DNA of 12,834 bases, from the NCBI GenBank assembly GCA_000753945.1, contig JQOA01000009.1, positions 1 through 12,834 of the forward strand. The letters are read 5' to 3'. Position numbers and translations under genes: made by a program. Within the stretch, counting starts at the first letter, position 1, and each line of letters begins with the position of its first letter. The DNA comes from Smithella sp. D17. GTDB lineage: Bacteria; Desulfobacterota; Syntrophia; Syntrophales; Smithellaceae. The notes under the pieces were generated by a model. The model made no database searches. It worked only from the letters and a program-made list of their open reading frames with translations, and was not told the DNA's origin. Shown here in pieces: positions 1-7,058 of this stretch.

Positions 1-100
1 CATCTTGTTCTACAGTCGTTTGCCGGAGATACGCAAATATGTGCGTCCTATATATCTGCGCATGGGAATCATCCAGGAAATGCCTACTGAACTTCAGTAA
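1..100 (+). CDS. C-terminal fragment of an MFS transporter (partial, inverted second copy)
   Basis: Reading from base 2 gives 32 residues starting ILFYSRLPEIRK and ending MPTELQ, then TAA at 98-100. This is identical in DNA and protein to the C-terminus of the complete MFS gene at 3571-4875. The 5' part lies outside the window, so a full second copy cannot be proved or excluded. Its orientation, running toward ileS, is opposite to the complete copy. It may be a genuine duplicate or the native copy with 3558 onward as a chimeric join; the sequence alone does not decide. Confidence 0.75.
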   Translation, partial: ILFYSRLPEIRKYVRPIYLRMGIIQEMPTELQ

Positions 101-113
101 ACATTTATTATAC
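1..113. repeat. Left arm of a long inverted repeat (partner 3558-3670)
   Basis: Read directly, bases 1-113 are the exact reverse complement of 3558-3670, with no mismatch. Identity stops at 113/114: this copy continues into the ileS upstream region, while the partner continues into lspA. The left copy is cut by the window edge, so the true repeat may be longer. It contains the last 32 codons of the MFS gene plus 13 bases after its stop. Confidence 0.95.
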
Positions 114-229
114 CAATTCGCCTGTAACTTAATACTTTGCAAGCGGTAATTACCGGTGCGAGATTGAGATTGTTGGCAAAGAGTTATGCTTGAAAGTCCC
201 ATGGTTATGTGATAGTTGACTGCTTCATA

Positions 230-290
230 ATTATTGCGGGCTATGTTCTGGCAATAATAAAATCTTTGCGGTTTAGCCGCTATTTTTTTT
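230..290 (+). promoter_or_regulatory. ileS leader with two hairpins and a T tract
   Basis: The 199 bases between the repeat end and ileS hold no gene. Two inverted repeats are visible. ATTATTGC (230-237) pairs with GCAATAAT (251-258). GCGG (268-271) pairs with CCGC (277-280) and is followed by eight T (283-290). The second resembles a short intrinsic terminator or attenuator lying 22 bases before the ATG. No T-box consensus was seen. Candidate promoter hexamers are TTGACT (216-221) and TAAAAT (258-263), but their spacing is not convincing. The regulatory role is inference. Confidence 0.35.
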
Positions 291-312
291 AAGATGTAAG
301 GAGTAACATAAA

Positions 313-3102
313 ATGGATTACAAAGAGACCTTGAATCTTCCCCAGACTGATTTTCCGATGAAGGCGAATCTGGCGCAGCGCGAGCCGGAGATGCTGAAAA
401 AATGGGAAGAGATGGACATTTATAAAAAAATCAGGCAAACGGCCAAAGGAAAAAAGCCTTATATTCTGCATGACGGTCCTCCTTACGCCAACGGCAATAT
501 TCATCTGGGGACAGCGCTCAATAAAATAATTAAGGATATAGTTGTTAAGTCAAAAAACATGGCCGGCTTTGACGGCGTGTATGTGCCGGGCTGGGATTGC
601 CACGGCCTGCCTATAGAGCATCAGGTGGATAAAGAACTGGGCGCCAGGAAGGCGACGATGTCGCAGGTAGAAAAACGCCGCGCCTGCCGTGTTTACGCGG
701 AAAAATATGTCGGCATTCAGCGCGGACAATTCAAACGTCTGGGTGTTTTTGGCGAATGGGATAATCCCTATTTGACAATGGCCTATCCCTATGAGGCGGC
801 GACTGTTGCCGAATTCGGCAAGCTTTATCTCAACGGCAGTGTTTACAAAGGCAAGAAACCAGTTTACTGGTGCGCTACCTGTAAAACTGCGCTGGCGGAA
901 GCGGAAGTGGAATACGCCGATCATTCCACACCATCTATTTATGTCAAATTTAATTTTATCTCCGATGTCAGTCAGATTTTGCCGAAACTTGCCGGTCAGA
1001 AAGTATCGATGGTTATCTGGACAACTACGCCCTGGACGATTCCGGCTAATCTGGCGATTGCCGTTAAGGGTGATTTTATCTACGCCGCGGTAAAGATTGA
1101 TGATGAAGTGCTGATTATCGCCAGGGACATGCTCGATTATTGTCTGGACGCTTTCGGTTATCGCGGTAAGCCCTACGAAATTATCGATGAATTCAAGGGC
1201 GAAGTTCTGGAAAGACAGAAATGCGTTCATCCGCTGATCAAAAGACACAGTCTTTTAATTCTGGCGCCGTTTGTCACGCTGGAGGCCGGAACCGGTGCTG
1301 TGCATATTGCTCCCGGTCATGGACAGGAAGACTATGAAATCGGTCTGGAATACGGCTTGGATAATTACGCGCCGGTAGACGATGCGGGAAAATTCACGGA
1401 AGATGTGGAACATTTCGCCGGCCAGTTTGTTTTCGACGCCAATGACAACGTCATTAAAAAGCTGGATGAAGTAGGTGCGCTAATGGGGCATGTGCCGATG
1501 CAGCATTCCTATCCTCATTGCTGGCGCTGCAAGAAACCCATTATTTTCCGTTCCACGGAGCAGTGGTTCATCTCGATGGAGAAAAACGATCTGCGCAAAA
1601 AAGCGCTGGCCTGCATCAATGAAGTTCAGTGGATTCCCTCGTGGGGACGCGACCGTATTTACGGTATGGTGGAAAACCGTCCCGATTGGTGTATCTCGCG
1701 TCAGAGACTGTGGGGCGTGCCGATTACAGTATTTTACTGCGCGAAGTGTAAAAACGAAGTGATGACCAAAGAAATCATTGATCATCTTGTTGAACTGGTG
1801 GACAAGGGTGGCGCGGATGTCTGGTTTGAAAAAGAACCGAAAGATCTGATGCCCAAACATACAACTTGCCCCCATTGTCATGGAACCGAGTTTACCAAGG
1901 AATTGAATATTCTGGATGTCTGGTTTGACTCCGGTGTGTCTCACGCGGCAGTGCTGGAAAAACGTCCGAATTTAAGTTCTCCCTGCGATATGTATCTGGA
2001 AGGTTCCGATCAGCACCGCGGCTGGTTCCATTCCTCGCTTCTGGAATCCGTGGGCACGCGTGGCCGCGCGCCTTACAAAAGCGTGCTTACCCACGGTTTT
2101 GTTGTGGACGGTGAAGGCAAAAAAATGTCCAAGTCCGTTGGCAATGTCATCGGAGCCGAAGAAGCTATCGACAAATACGGCGCGGAAATTTTGCGCCTTT
2201 GGGTGGCGGCTGAAGATTACACCGACGACATTCGTATTTCGGATGAAATTCTTAAACGCCTGATGGAAGCTTATCGCCGGATTCGCAACACCAGCCGGTT
2301 CATTTTGGGCAACCTTTACGATTTTAACGTGGATAAAGATGCGGTTGACTATGATCAGATGAGGGAGATGGATCAGTGGGCGCTGCATCGCCTGCAGGAA
2401 GTTATCAAGAGAGTGACGGAAGCTTATGAGCGTCATCAATTCCATGTGGTTTTCTATACGCTATACAATTATTGTACCGTTGATTTGAGCGCTCTTTACC
2501 TTGATGTTTTGAAAGACCGTCTCTATACCAACAAGGCCGCCTCCACTGCGCGCCGCTCCGGTCAGACCGCAATGTTCATCATTCTGGATTCGATGACCAG
2601 ATTGCTCGCGCCGGTTCTTACCTTCACATCCGAAGAAGTCTGGTCGGCGATGCCTTCCTGGAGTAAAAAAGAGGAAAGCATTCATCTGGCTCAGTTCCCG
2701 CCGGTTAATGAAAAATATTTGAATACTGAACTCGGTGAACGCTGGAAGGCGATGATTGACGCTAAAGCGGAAATCTCCAAGGCTGTTGAGCAGGCACGTA
2801 AAGAAAAAGTGATCGGCCATTCCCTGGGTGCGCGTATAACTATTGCCGCTCCCGAAAAAATGCGTGGTTTATTTGCTGCGCATCTCGAAGATTTAAGAGC
2901 ATTGCTGATTGTGTCGCAGTTGCAACTGGCTGAAGAGAAAGATATTGCCGCGCCTTACAGAAGCGAAGAAATTAAAGGATTAGTGGTTGGCGTGGAAAAA
3001 GCTCGTGGCGGCAAATGCGAACGTTGTTGGATCTATGAAGAATCCGTTGGTTCAGATGCAACGCATCCGACGGTCTGTGCCCGTTGTCTGCCGAATTTAT
3101 AG
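313..3102 (+). CDS. ileS: Isoleucyl-tRNA synthetase
   Basis: A cytoplasmic class I aminoacyl-tRNA synthetase that charges tRNA-Ile with isoleucine using ATP and edits misactivated valine. The 929 residues match the usual bacterial length. The HIGH-type signature appears as PPYANGNIHLG (about residues 56-66) and KMSKS is at 604-608. The editing-domain stretch WTTTPWTIPANLA is near residues 236-248. A C-terminal zinc knuckle is formed by C902, C905, C922 and C925. Extra CxxC pairs (WCATCK, HCWRC, YCAKC, CPHCH) occur inside the catalytic and insert regions. The ATG at 313 is supported by AAGGAG at 298-303. lspA follows 17 bases after the stop, so the two are probably co-transcribed. It appears intact. 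Confidence 0.97.
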   Translation: MDYKETLNLPQTDFPMKANLAQREPEMLKKWEEMDIYKKIRQTAKGKKPYILHDGPPYANGNIHLGTALNKIIKDIVVKSKNMAGFDGVYVPGWDCHGLPIEHQVDKELGARKATMSQVEKRRACRVYAEKYVGIQRGQFKRLGVFGEWDNPYLTMAYPYEAATVAEFGKLYLNGSVYKGKKPVYWCATCKTALAEAEVEYADHSTPSIYVKFNFISDVSQILPKLAGQKVSMVIWTTTPWTIPANLAIAVKGDFIYAAVKIDDEVLIIARDMLDYCLDAFGYRGKPYEIIDEFKGEVLERQKCVHPLIKRHSLLILAPFVTLEAGTGAVHIAPGHGQEDYEIGLEYGLDNYAPVDDAGKFTEDVEHFAGQFVFDANDNVIKKLDEVGALMGHVPMQHSYPHCWRCKKPIIFRSTEQWFISMEKNDLRKKALACINEVQWIPSWGRDRIYGMVENRPDWCISRQRLWGVPITVFYCAKCKNEVMTKEIIDHLVELVDKGGADVWFEKEPKDLMPKHTTCPHCHGTEFTKELNILDVWFDSGVSHAAVLEKRPNLSSPCDMYLEGSDQHRGWFHSSLLESVGTRGRAPYKSVLTHGFVVDGEGKKMSKSVGNVIGAEEAIDKYGAEILRLWVAAEDYTDDIRISDEILKRLMEAYRRIRNTSRFILGNLYDFNVDKDAVDYDQMREMDQWALHRLQEVIKRVTEAYERHQFHVVFYTLYNYCTVDLSALYLDVLKDRLYTNKAASTARRSGQTAMFIILDSMTRLLAPVLTFTSEEVWSAMPSWSKKEESIHLAQFPPVNEKYLNTELGERWKAMIDAKAEISKAVEQARKEKVIGHSLGARITIAAPEKMRGLFAAHLEDLRALLIVSQLQLAEEKDIAAPYRSEEIKGLVVGVEKARGGKCERCWIYEESVGSDATHPTVCARCLPNL

Positions 3103-3119
3103 GAAACAAGGAGATTTAT

Positions 3120-3563
3120 TTGAAAAAAAATATCATAATTTTTATTCTTGGCGCTGCTGTAGTCGTTGCGTTGGATCAAATAACGAAAGCTGCTATTGTG
3201 GGGAATTTTTCGATACATGAATCACACACCGTTATTGATGGCTTGTTTAATATTGTGTATGTGATGAATCCCGGCGCCGCCTTTGGATTTCTGGCCAATG
3301 CTTCCGAAACTTTCCGCCGTATTTTCTTTATTGGAATTACCGCGACAGTTATTCTGCTGATCATTTATTACATTGTGAAAAGCAGCTTGCAGAATACGCT
3401 TTATGTGATATCTCTGACGCTTATTTTTTCAGGCGCTGTTGGAAATCTCATCGACCGGATACGTTTCGGTGCGGTGGTTGATTTTCTGGATGTCTATATC
3501 GGGACAGCCCACTGGCCGGCGTTTAATGTCGCGGATTCGTCCATTTCCGTGGGAGCTGTATAA
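3120..3563 (+). CDS. lspA: Lipoprotein signal peptidase II, C-terminally truncated
   Basis: An inner-membrane aspartyl protease that removes the signal peptide from diacylglyceryl-prolipoproteins. I chose the TTG at 3120 because AAGGAG (3108-3113) sits just before it, giving 147 residues. Family motifs are present: LDQITK (residues 18-23), MNPGAAFGFL (49-58), GNLIDR (108-113), then catalytic D121 in VVDF and D139 in FNVADS. Three hydrophobic segments are clear. The fourth, after D139, is cut off after SSISVGAV; family members usually run to about 160-170 residues. The last native-looking codon is GTA at 3558-3560, and the stop codon lies inside the inverted repeat from the MFS 3' end. The truncation therefore coincides with the rearrangement junction. 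It may be non-functional or an artefact of a chimeric join. Confidence 0.9.
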   Translation: MKKNIIIFILGAAVVVALDQITKAAIVGNFSIHESHTVIDGLFNIVYVMNPGAAFGFLANASETFRRIFFIGITATVILLIIYYIVKSSLQNTLYVISLTLIFSGAVGNLIDRIRFGAVVDFLDVYIGTAHWPAFNVADSSISVGAV

Positions 3564-3670
3564 TAAATGTTTACTGAAGTTCAGTAGGCATTTCCTGGAT
3601 GATTCCCATGCGCAGATATATAGGACGCACATATTTGCGTATCTCCGGCAAACGACTGTAGAACAAGATG
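3558..3670. repeat. Right arm of the long inverted repeat (partner 1-113)
   Basis: Exact reverse complement of bases 1-113. It covers the last codon and stop of truncated lspA and the 3' end of the - strand MFS gene. The join with lspA falls at or near the bases GTA (3558-3560), which both parents could share as a microhomology. Confidence 0.95.
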
Positions 3671-4875
3671 GCACCTACAATGCTCGAAACGCCGCACAAG
3701 GTAAGAGTAAGAGGAGCGCCAATGTTGTGAGCGATGACACCCCCGATCAGACTGCCGAACGGAGCCATCCCTATAAAAGCAATGGCATAAAAGCTCATGA
3801 CGCGGCCTCGCTTATCTTCATCCACGACAGTTTGCACGATTGTATTGCACGAAGCCATATATACAATCATGCCGAAACCAGTAACCATCATTAGACATAG
3901 AGAAAGCGGAAGACAACGGGAAAAAGAAAAGGCGATAAGCCCGCAACCGAAAACACAAGTGGAAATGATGATGAGACGTCCCAGGCCGATGACTGACTTG
4001 CGGGAAGCGAGATACAGAGCGCCAACCAGCGCACCGATTCCATTGGCTCCCGTAAGTAAGCCCAACGTATGGGAACCGCCGTGCAGGATATCACGTGCAA
4101 AGACGGGCATGAGAACGATATAAGGCATACTCAAAAGGCTCAATAATCCCAAAAGAAGTATTATATACCTGATGGGGGCGCAACCGGCAGCATATCGAAA
4201 ACCCTCTTTGAGTTGATGGAGCACGGCACCAGAACTTTGCGGCTGTATCTTTTGATTGGTTGTCATAGCCAGGAGTGCCAGAATTATAGCAAAGAAGCTG
4301 ATCCCATTGAGCAGAAAACAAACACCTTCGCCAACGTAAGCGATAAGAATGCCCGCAATAGACGGACCCACCAGTCTTGCTCCGTTGAACATAAAAGAGT
4401 TCAGGGCAATGGCATTGCCCAGATCATTTTTATTTTCCACCATGTCGATGACAAATGATTGCCGGGTGGGCACATCGACAGCATTGACCGTCCCCAGAAT
4501 TGTACTGAGCACTATCAGATGCCAGACAGCAACAGAACCCGTGAGCGTCAGAAATGCAAGCAGAAAAGCCTGCACCATGGAGAATACTTGTGTGGCAACA
4601 AGTAAATTACGGCGATTCAATCTATCCGCATAAACACCGGCAAAAGAACCGAAGATTACCGTAGGAATTTGACCGGTAAACCCAATGAGGCCCAGCAGGA
4701 AAATCGAATTGGTCATCCGGTAGACAAGCCAACTCATGGCTATCTGCTGCATCCATGTTCCGGTCAGGGAAAGACTTTGTCCGCCAAAAAATAACCTGTA
4801 GTTTCGGTAGGCAAGCGCCCGCATCAAAAATCTAAGAGCTGATTTTTTTTCGTCCAGGTAGGTTTTAGTGCTCAT
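3571..4875 (-). CDS. MFS transporter, MFS_3 / EntS-like
   Basis: An integral inner-membrane secondary transporter with 434 residues and about twelve hydrophobic segments. The MFS motif A appears as GVYADRLNRR (residues 80-89), and a second-half signature VVDEDKRGRVMS is also visible. These resemble the MFS_3 group, which includes the enterobactin exporter EntS and many putative drug or metabolite effluxers. The substrate cannot be told from sequence. I chose the ATG at 4875; a TTG two codons upstream (4881) is possible, and neither has a clear Shine-Dalgarno site. It is convergent with lspA, and its 3' end lies in the inverted repeat that is also found at 1-113. No terminator was seen after its stop. 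Confidence 0.88.
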   Translation of the reverse strand: MSTKTYLDEKKSALRFLMRALAYRNYRLFFGGQSLSLTGTWMQQIAMSWLVYRMTNSIFLLGLIGFTGQIPTVIFGSFAGVYADRLNRRNLLVATQVFSMVQAFLLAFLTLTGSVAVWHLIVLSTILGTVNAVDVPTRQSFVIDMVENKNDLGNAIALNSFMFNGARLVGPSIAGILIAYVGEGVCFLLNGISFFAIILALLAMTTNQKIQPQSSGAVLHQLKEGFRYAAGCAPIRYIILLLGLLSLLSMPYIVLMPVFARDILHGGSHTLGLLTGANGIGALVGALYLASRKSVIGLGRLIIISTCVFGCGLIAFSFSRCLPLSLCLMMVTGFGMIVYMASCNTIVQTVVDEDKRGRVMSFYAIAFIGMAPFGSLIGGVIAHNIGAPLTLTLCGVSSIVGAILFYSRLPEIRKYVRPIYLRMGIIQEMPTELQ

Positions 4876-5059
4876 ATTCAAAATTATGCGTATATTTTAT
4901 TGGGTAAATATTTGCCATTTATTCGTAAGGTCCAATTTCCTTTTATAAACTAACCATTGTTTGACGAAACAAATTAGCAAATAAAACATACAATGTCTAT
5001 GTGTTACCGTTGATTTTATATTTATGAAAGATCATATTAGATATTATGCTATTAATGAA

Positions 5060-5126
5060 TAATATTTACTTCTTAATAATATCTTGACAAATTCATTTAT
5101 TTATATTATGAAAGAAGTAAATATTA
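5060..5126 (+). promoter_or_regulatory. Promoter bracketed by 15-bp perfect inverted repeats
   Basis: TAATATTTACTTCTT (5060-5074) is the perfect reverse complement of 5112-5126. Between the arms is a sigma-70-like promoter: TTGACA at 5084-5089, then a 17-base spacer and TATGAA at 5107-5112. Transcription would start near 5119, inside the right arm. The left arm lies upstream of the promoter and would not be transcribed, so a DNA operator fits better than an RNA hairpin. The gene it drives begins at 5141 with a good ribosome site. Autoregulation by that gene's product is inference. Confidence 0.6.
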
Positions 5127-5140
5127 ATAAGGAGGCTTAT

Positions 5141-5554
5141 ATGCGAACAATAAGAATTACGGAAGAAGTTTGGCAGGCAATTGCAGATCGCGGTAAATTT
5201 GGAGAGACTGAAGAAGATGTTCTTCGGCGTGTATTTGAATTGCCCATAAATTCCAAAGCTAATATAACACAGACAATATCGGACATCGGTAGTACCTCTA
5301 AAATATCATCGGGTCGCCGGAGATCTTTTGCTACCATAAGGATGACATCTTACATTAATAGAAATCAGCTTAATGTGGAATTTGCAAATGGAGCATCATC
5401 ATCATGGACATTACCGAATCAAAGCGATAAAAAAGCAATTCGTACTATTTTAGACAAAGCAATTACGTTTGCAAAAGAAAATAAAGCGTCACTGGGACAG
5501 ATTAACGCTATTAGAAAAACTTTGACCGATAATGATTACCACTTGACTAAATGA
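5141..5554 (+). CDS. Hypothetical protein with SeqA-N/ribbon-helix-helix-like N-terminus
   Basis: A 137-residue protein that I do not recognise as a named family. The ATG at 5141 is fixed by AAGGAGG at 5129-5135; an upstream in-frame extension would run through the promoter. The N-terminus, MRTIRITEEVWQAIADRG followed by ETEEDVLRRVFELP, has the strand-helix-helix pattern of the SeqA N-terminal or CopG-like oligomerisation and DNA-binding fold. A basic linker (SGRRRSFATIRM, about residues 51-62) leads to a C-terminal domain with NQLNVEFANGASSSWTLP and a helical end, ...INAIRKTL...YHLTK. It could be a DNA-binding regulator or an orphan antitoxin-like protein. The AT-rich composition differs from the core genes and suggests acquisition. 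It may be co-transcribed with the gene at 5629. Confidence 0.75.
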   Translation: MRTIRITEEVWQAIADRGKFGETEEDVLRRVFELPINSKANITQTISDIGSTSKISSGRRRSFATIRMTSYINRNQLNVEFANGASSSWTLPNQSDKKAIRTILDKAITFAKENKASLGQINAIRKTLTDNDYHLTK

Positions 5555-5628
5555 TTGAATGGTAAGGAATCGTATTAATATATTATACAAGTAGCAAAGA
5601 TTTACATTTCTTATTTAGGAAACTAATT

Positions 5629-6000
5629 ATGATTTCATTCTTTTTTAAGATCGGAAAGGCTTTTCTTAAATATAGCAATCATCCTATTACAATACCCCGT
5701 GTACATTATACTCGTCTGGTTGACCAGATTTATGAAAGCACCGGAAAGAAGACTACTAAAGTCCGCATCACTCCACCTAATGGAAGAATTTTGAACGGTG
5801 AAATATATTATGGAATAGCTGGCTATGGACCTTTTTACCAGATTAAAGTATTGGGAAGTTATCCAAGCGATCATTTTGGCAATGTAAAGATTGGAAGTAT
5901 TCTCCAAGTAGCAATTAAAAAAATTGGTGACAAAATTCATGTAATAATCGAAGAAGATGTAAAGCTAGCTATGAAAATTGATCTTACCTCGCAAATATAG
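5629..6000 (+). CDS. Hypothetical protein, 123 residues
   Basis: I do not recognise this gene. It starts at an ATG with AGGA at 5617-5620. The N-terminus MISFFFKIGKAFLKY is amphipathic or hydrophobic but too short for a confident membrane segment. The middle and C-terminal parts alternate short hydrophobic strands (TKVRITPPNGR, EIYYGIAGYGPFYQIKVLG, KIHVIIEEDVKLAM), suggesting a small beta-rich domain. It lies 74 bases after the SeqA-N-like gene on the same strand, with no terminator seen between them, so they may form one transcript. Codon use is AT-rich like its neighbour. No catalytic motif was seen. Confidence 0.7.
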   Translation: MISFFFKIGKAFLKYSNHPITIPRVHYTRLVDQIYESTGKKTTKVRITPPNGRILNGEIYYGIAGYGPFYQIKVLGSYPSDHFGNVKIGSILQVAIKKIGDKIHVIIEEDVKLAMKIDLTSQI

Positions 6001-6025
6001 ATAATAATGAAAAGGATGGCGTGCT

Positions 6026-6142
6026 ATGCCGGATGACAAAAAGCGAAAAGTTAAGTTGGAATACCCTTGCATTTGGGTTTACAAGATCATTGACCCTGAC
6101 GCAGACGAGATGAGGCGCGCCGTGGCGAAAATCACATTTTAG
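6026..6142 (+). pseudogene. Truncated DUF493-family copy
   Basis: The frame from the ATG at 6026 gives 38 residues (MPDDKKRKVKLEYPC, then a VYKII segment) and ends in TAG at 6140-6142. It matches the first 37 codons of the intact DUF493 gene at 7148. I count 91 of 111 identical bases, about 82%, with about half of the changed codons synonymous. The similarity also covers the ribosome site just upstream (from about 6008). Homology ends near 6136, five bases before the convergent RelE/ParE toxin stop, so the remaining half of the gene was lost. Many silent differences suggest a fragment of a diverged homologue, not a recent copy. Confidence 0.8.
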
Positions 6143-6147
6143 TCCCG

Positions 6148-6441
6148 CTATTCAATGCGGTCTGCCCAGTAGCGCGGATTTCGATGTAAATGCGCGACTG
6201 CAACTATTATAATTTTATCTTTGTCCAAACCGTAGATTAATCCATAGGGAAAGCGTGCCATTATACATCTTCTCAATCCTGATTCAATTTCCATAGAGGA
6301 TTGAGGGTATGTAACAGCTCTACGGATGGCCCGATCAAGTTGATCGAGAAATTCCTTACCCAGTCCATCAGCCTGTTCATTATACCAATCAACAGCGTCA
6401 TTGAGTTCTTTTTCAGCAATTGATAAAAAATGAATTTTCAT
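6148..6441 (-). CDS. RelE/ParE-family toxin
   Basis: 97 residues, typical for the RelE/ParE (plasmid stabilisation) toxin superfamily, whose members inhibit growth by mRNA cleavage on the ribosome or by gyrase poisoning. Visible signatures are AEKELNDAVDWYNEQ (residues 9-23), the central RRCIMARFPYGLIY (57-70) and the C-terminal AHLHRNPRYWADR (83-95) with H84, R87, W92 and R95. The ATG at 6441 overlaps the antitoxin TAA by one base, which suggests translational coupling. Which target it hits cannot be told. It appears intact. Confidence 0.9.
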   Translation of the reverse strand: MKIHFLSIAEKELNDAVDWYNEQADGLGKEFLDQLDRAIRRAVTYPQSSMEIESGLRRCIMARFPYGLIYGLDKDKIIIVAVAHLHRNPRYWADRIE

Positions 6442-6659
6442 TAGCGTTTATATTTGCTCATAACATCCCGATAAGATACGGATTGAATTTTCCCGGACTT
6501 GTATGCATTCCACCTTTTACGCGCTTCATCAGCCCAAATGCTGTCAATTTCGGGGTCTGGTCTGTCCAGATCTCTAAGAATGACATCCACCAAGTACAGT
6601 TTTTCCATATCCGTTAAGGAGTTAATATCTGACGCTATTTTTTCAGCTGCTTTTGTCAT
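6441..6659 (-). CDS. Addiction-module antitoxin (Unstab_antitox / TIGR02574-like)
   Basis: The antitoxin partner of the downstream RelE/ParE toxin, expected to bind and neutralise it and to repress the operon. The 72 residues include the family pattern LTDMEKLYLVDVILRDLD, then DPEIDSIWADEARKRWNAYKSG and the tail VSYRDVMSKY. I chose the ATG at 6659 because GGAG (6666-6669 on this strand) lies six bases before it. The alternative ATG at 6671 would place that ribosome site inside its own first codons. The one-base overlap with the toxin start supports an operon with antitoxin first. Confidence 0.88.
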   Translation of the reverse strand: MTKAAEKIASDINSLTDMEKLYLVDVILRDLDRPDPEIDSIWADEARKRWNAYKSGKIQSVSYRDVMSKYKR

Positions 6660-6680
6660 GTATCGCTCCATTTTATCTGA

Positions 6681-6739
6681 ATTGCATCTCGATTTTTCTA
6701 ATCATAACACTACTATCAACCTGATGCAATAGTATTATA
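6681..6739 (-). promoter_or_regulatory. Candidate promoter and operator of the RelE/ParE module
   Basis: An 8-bp perfect inverted repeat, ATTGCATC (6681-6688) with GATGCAAT (6723-6730), brackets a possible - strand promoter. The promoter reads TTGCAT (6724-6729), a 17-base spacer, then TATGAT (6701-6706). A second -10-like TATAAT lies at 6734-6739 without a good -35. The arrangement suits operon autorepression by antitoxin-toxin complexes, but the repeat is short and the -35 weak. Confidence 0.4.
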
Positions 6740-6833
6740 ACGAACCAAATAGCCGCTCCTCTGTATCTTCCTTGACATATATTTTTGCATATGGGAAAAG
6801 TAAATTCCTTACTTAATTATTTTTGAGATAAAT

Positions 6834-7058
6834 ATGTTGGTTAAACGCATCACAAAAAATAAACTGACATTACCCAAGGCCGTTGTTGCGGCCACCGGGG
6901 AGGCGGACTATTATGATGTCATCACTGAAAATGGCCGCATCATCCTGACTCCTTTGCGCATTCAGAAAGCGGACGCTGTGCGCTCCAAGCTGGCCGAACT
7001 GGGCATTACCCAGGATGATGTGAAAGATGCAATTTCATGGGCGCGAAAAAAACGATGA
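6834..7058 (+). CDS. AbrB/MazE/SpoVT-type antitoxin
   Basis: 74 residues with the swapped-hairpin AbrB pattern at the N-terminus (MLVKRITKNKLTLPKAVV, then YYDVITENGRIILTPLR) and a helical C-terminal part (AVRSKLAELGITQDDVKDAISWARKKR). This form is known as the antitoxin of PIN-domain ribonuclease toxins, where it represses the operon and blocks the toxin. The stop TGA overlaps an ATG (ATGA, 7055-7058) that starts a degraded PIN-toxin frame, so the partner is missing. A TTGACA at 6772-6777 and a small repeat, AAGTAA/TTACTT (6798-6803 and 6809-6814), lie upstream, but no well-spaced -10 was found. Confidence 0.85.
   Translation: MLVKRITKNKLTLPKAVVAATGEADYYDVITENGRIILTPLRIQKADAVRSKLAELGITQDDVKDAISWARKKR

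Noticed and set aside
174..312. T-box riboswitch before ileS
   Set aside because: No AGGGTGGNACCGCG-type T-box sequence or specifier stem was seen in the leader.
550..2820. Long - strand open frames (550-1248, 1480-1944, 1972-2445, 2461-2820) opposite ileS
   Set aside because: They are shadows of a clearly functional ileS, with no ribosome sites and no recognisable protein features.
3439..3894. A + strand 151-residue frame across the lspA/MFS boundary
   Set aside because: It runs antisense to the MFS gene and overlaps lspA in another frame. It is open only because the inverted junction joins two frames.
5060..5126. The 15-bp inverted repeat as terminal repeats of a tiny mobile element
   Set aside because: Only 37 bases lie between the arms, and they contain the promoter of the next gene. 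No target duplication was seen.
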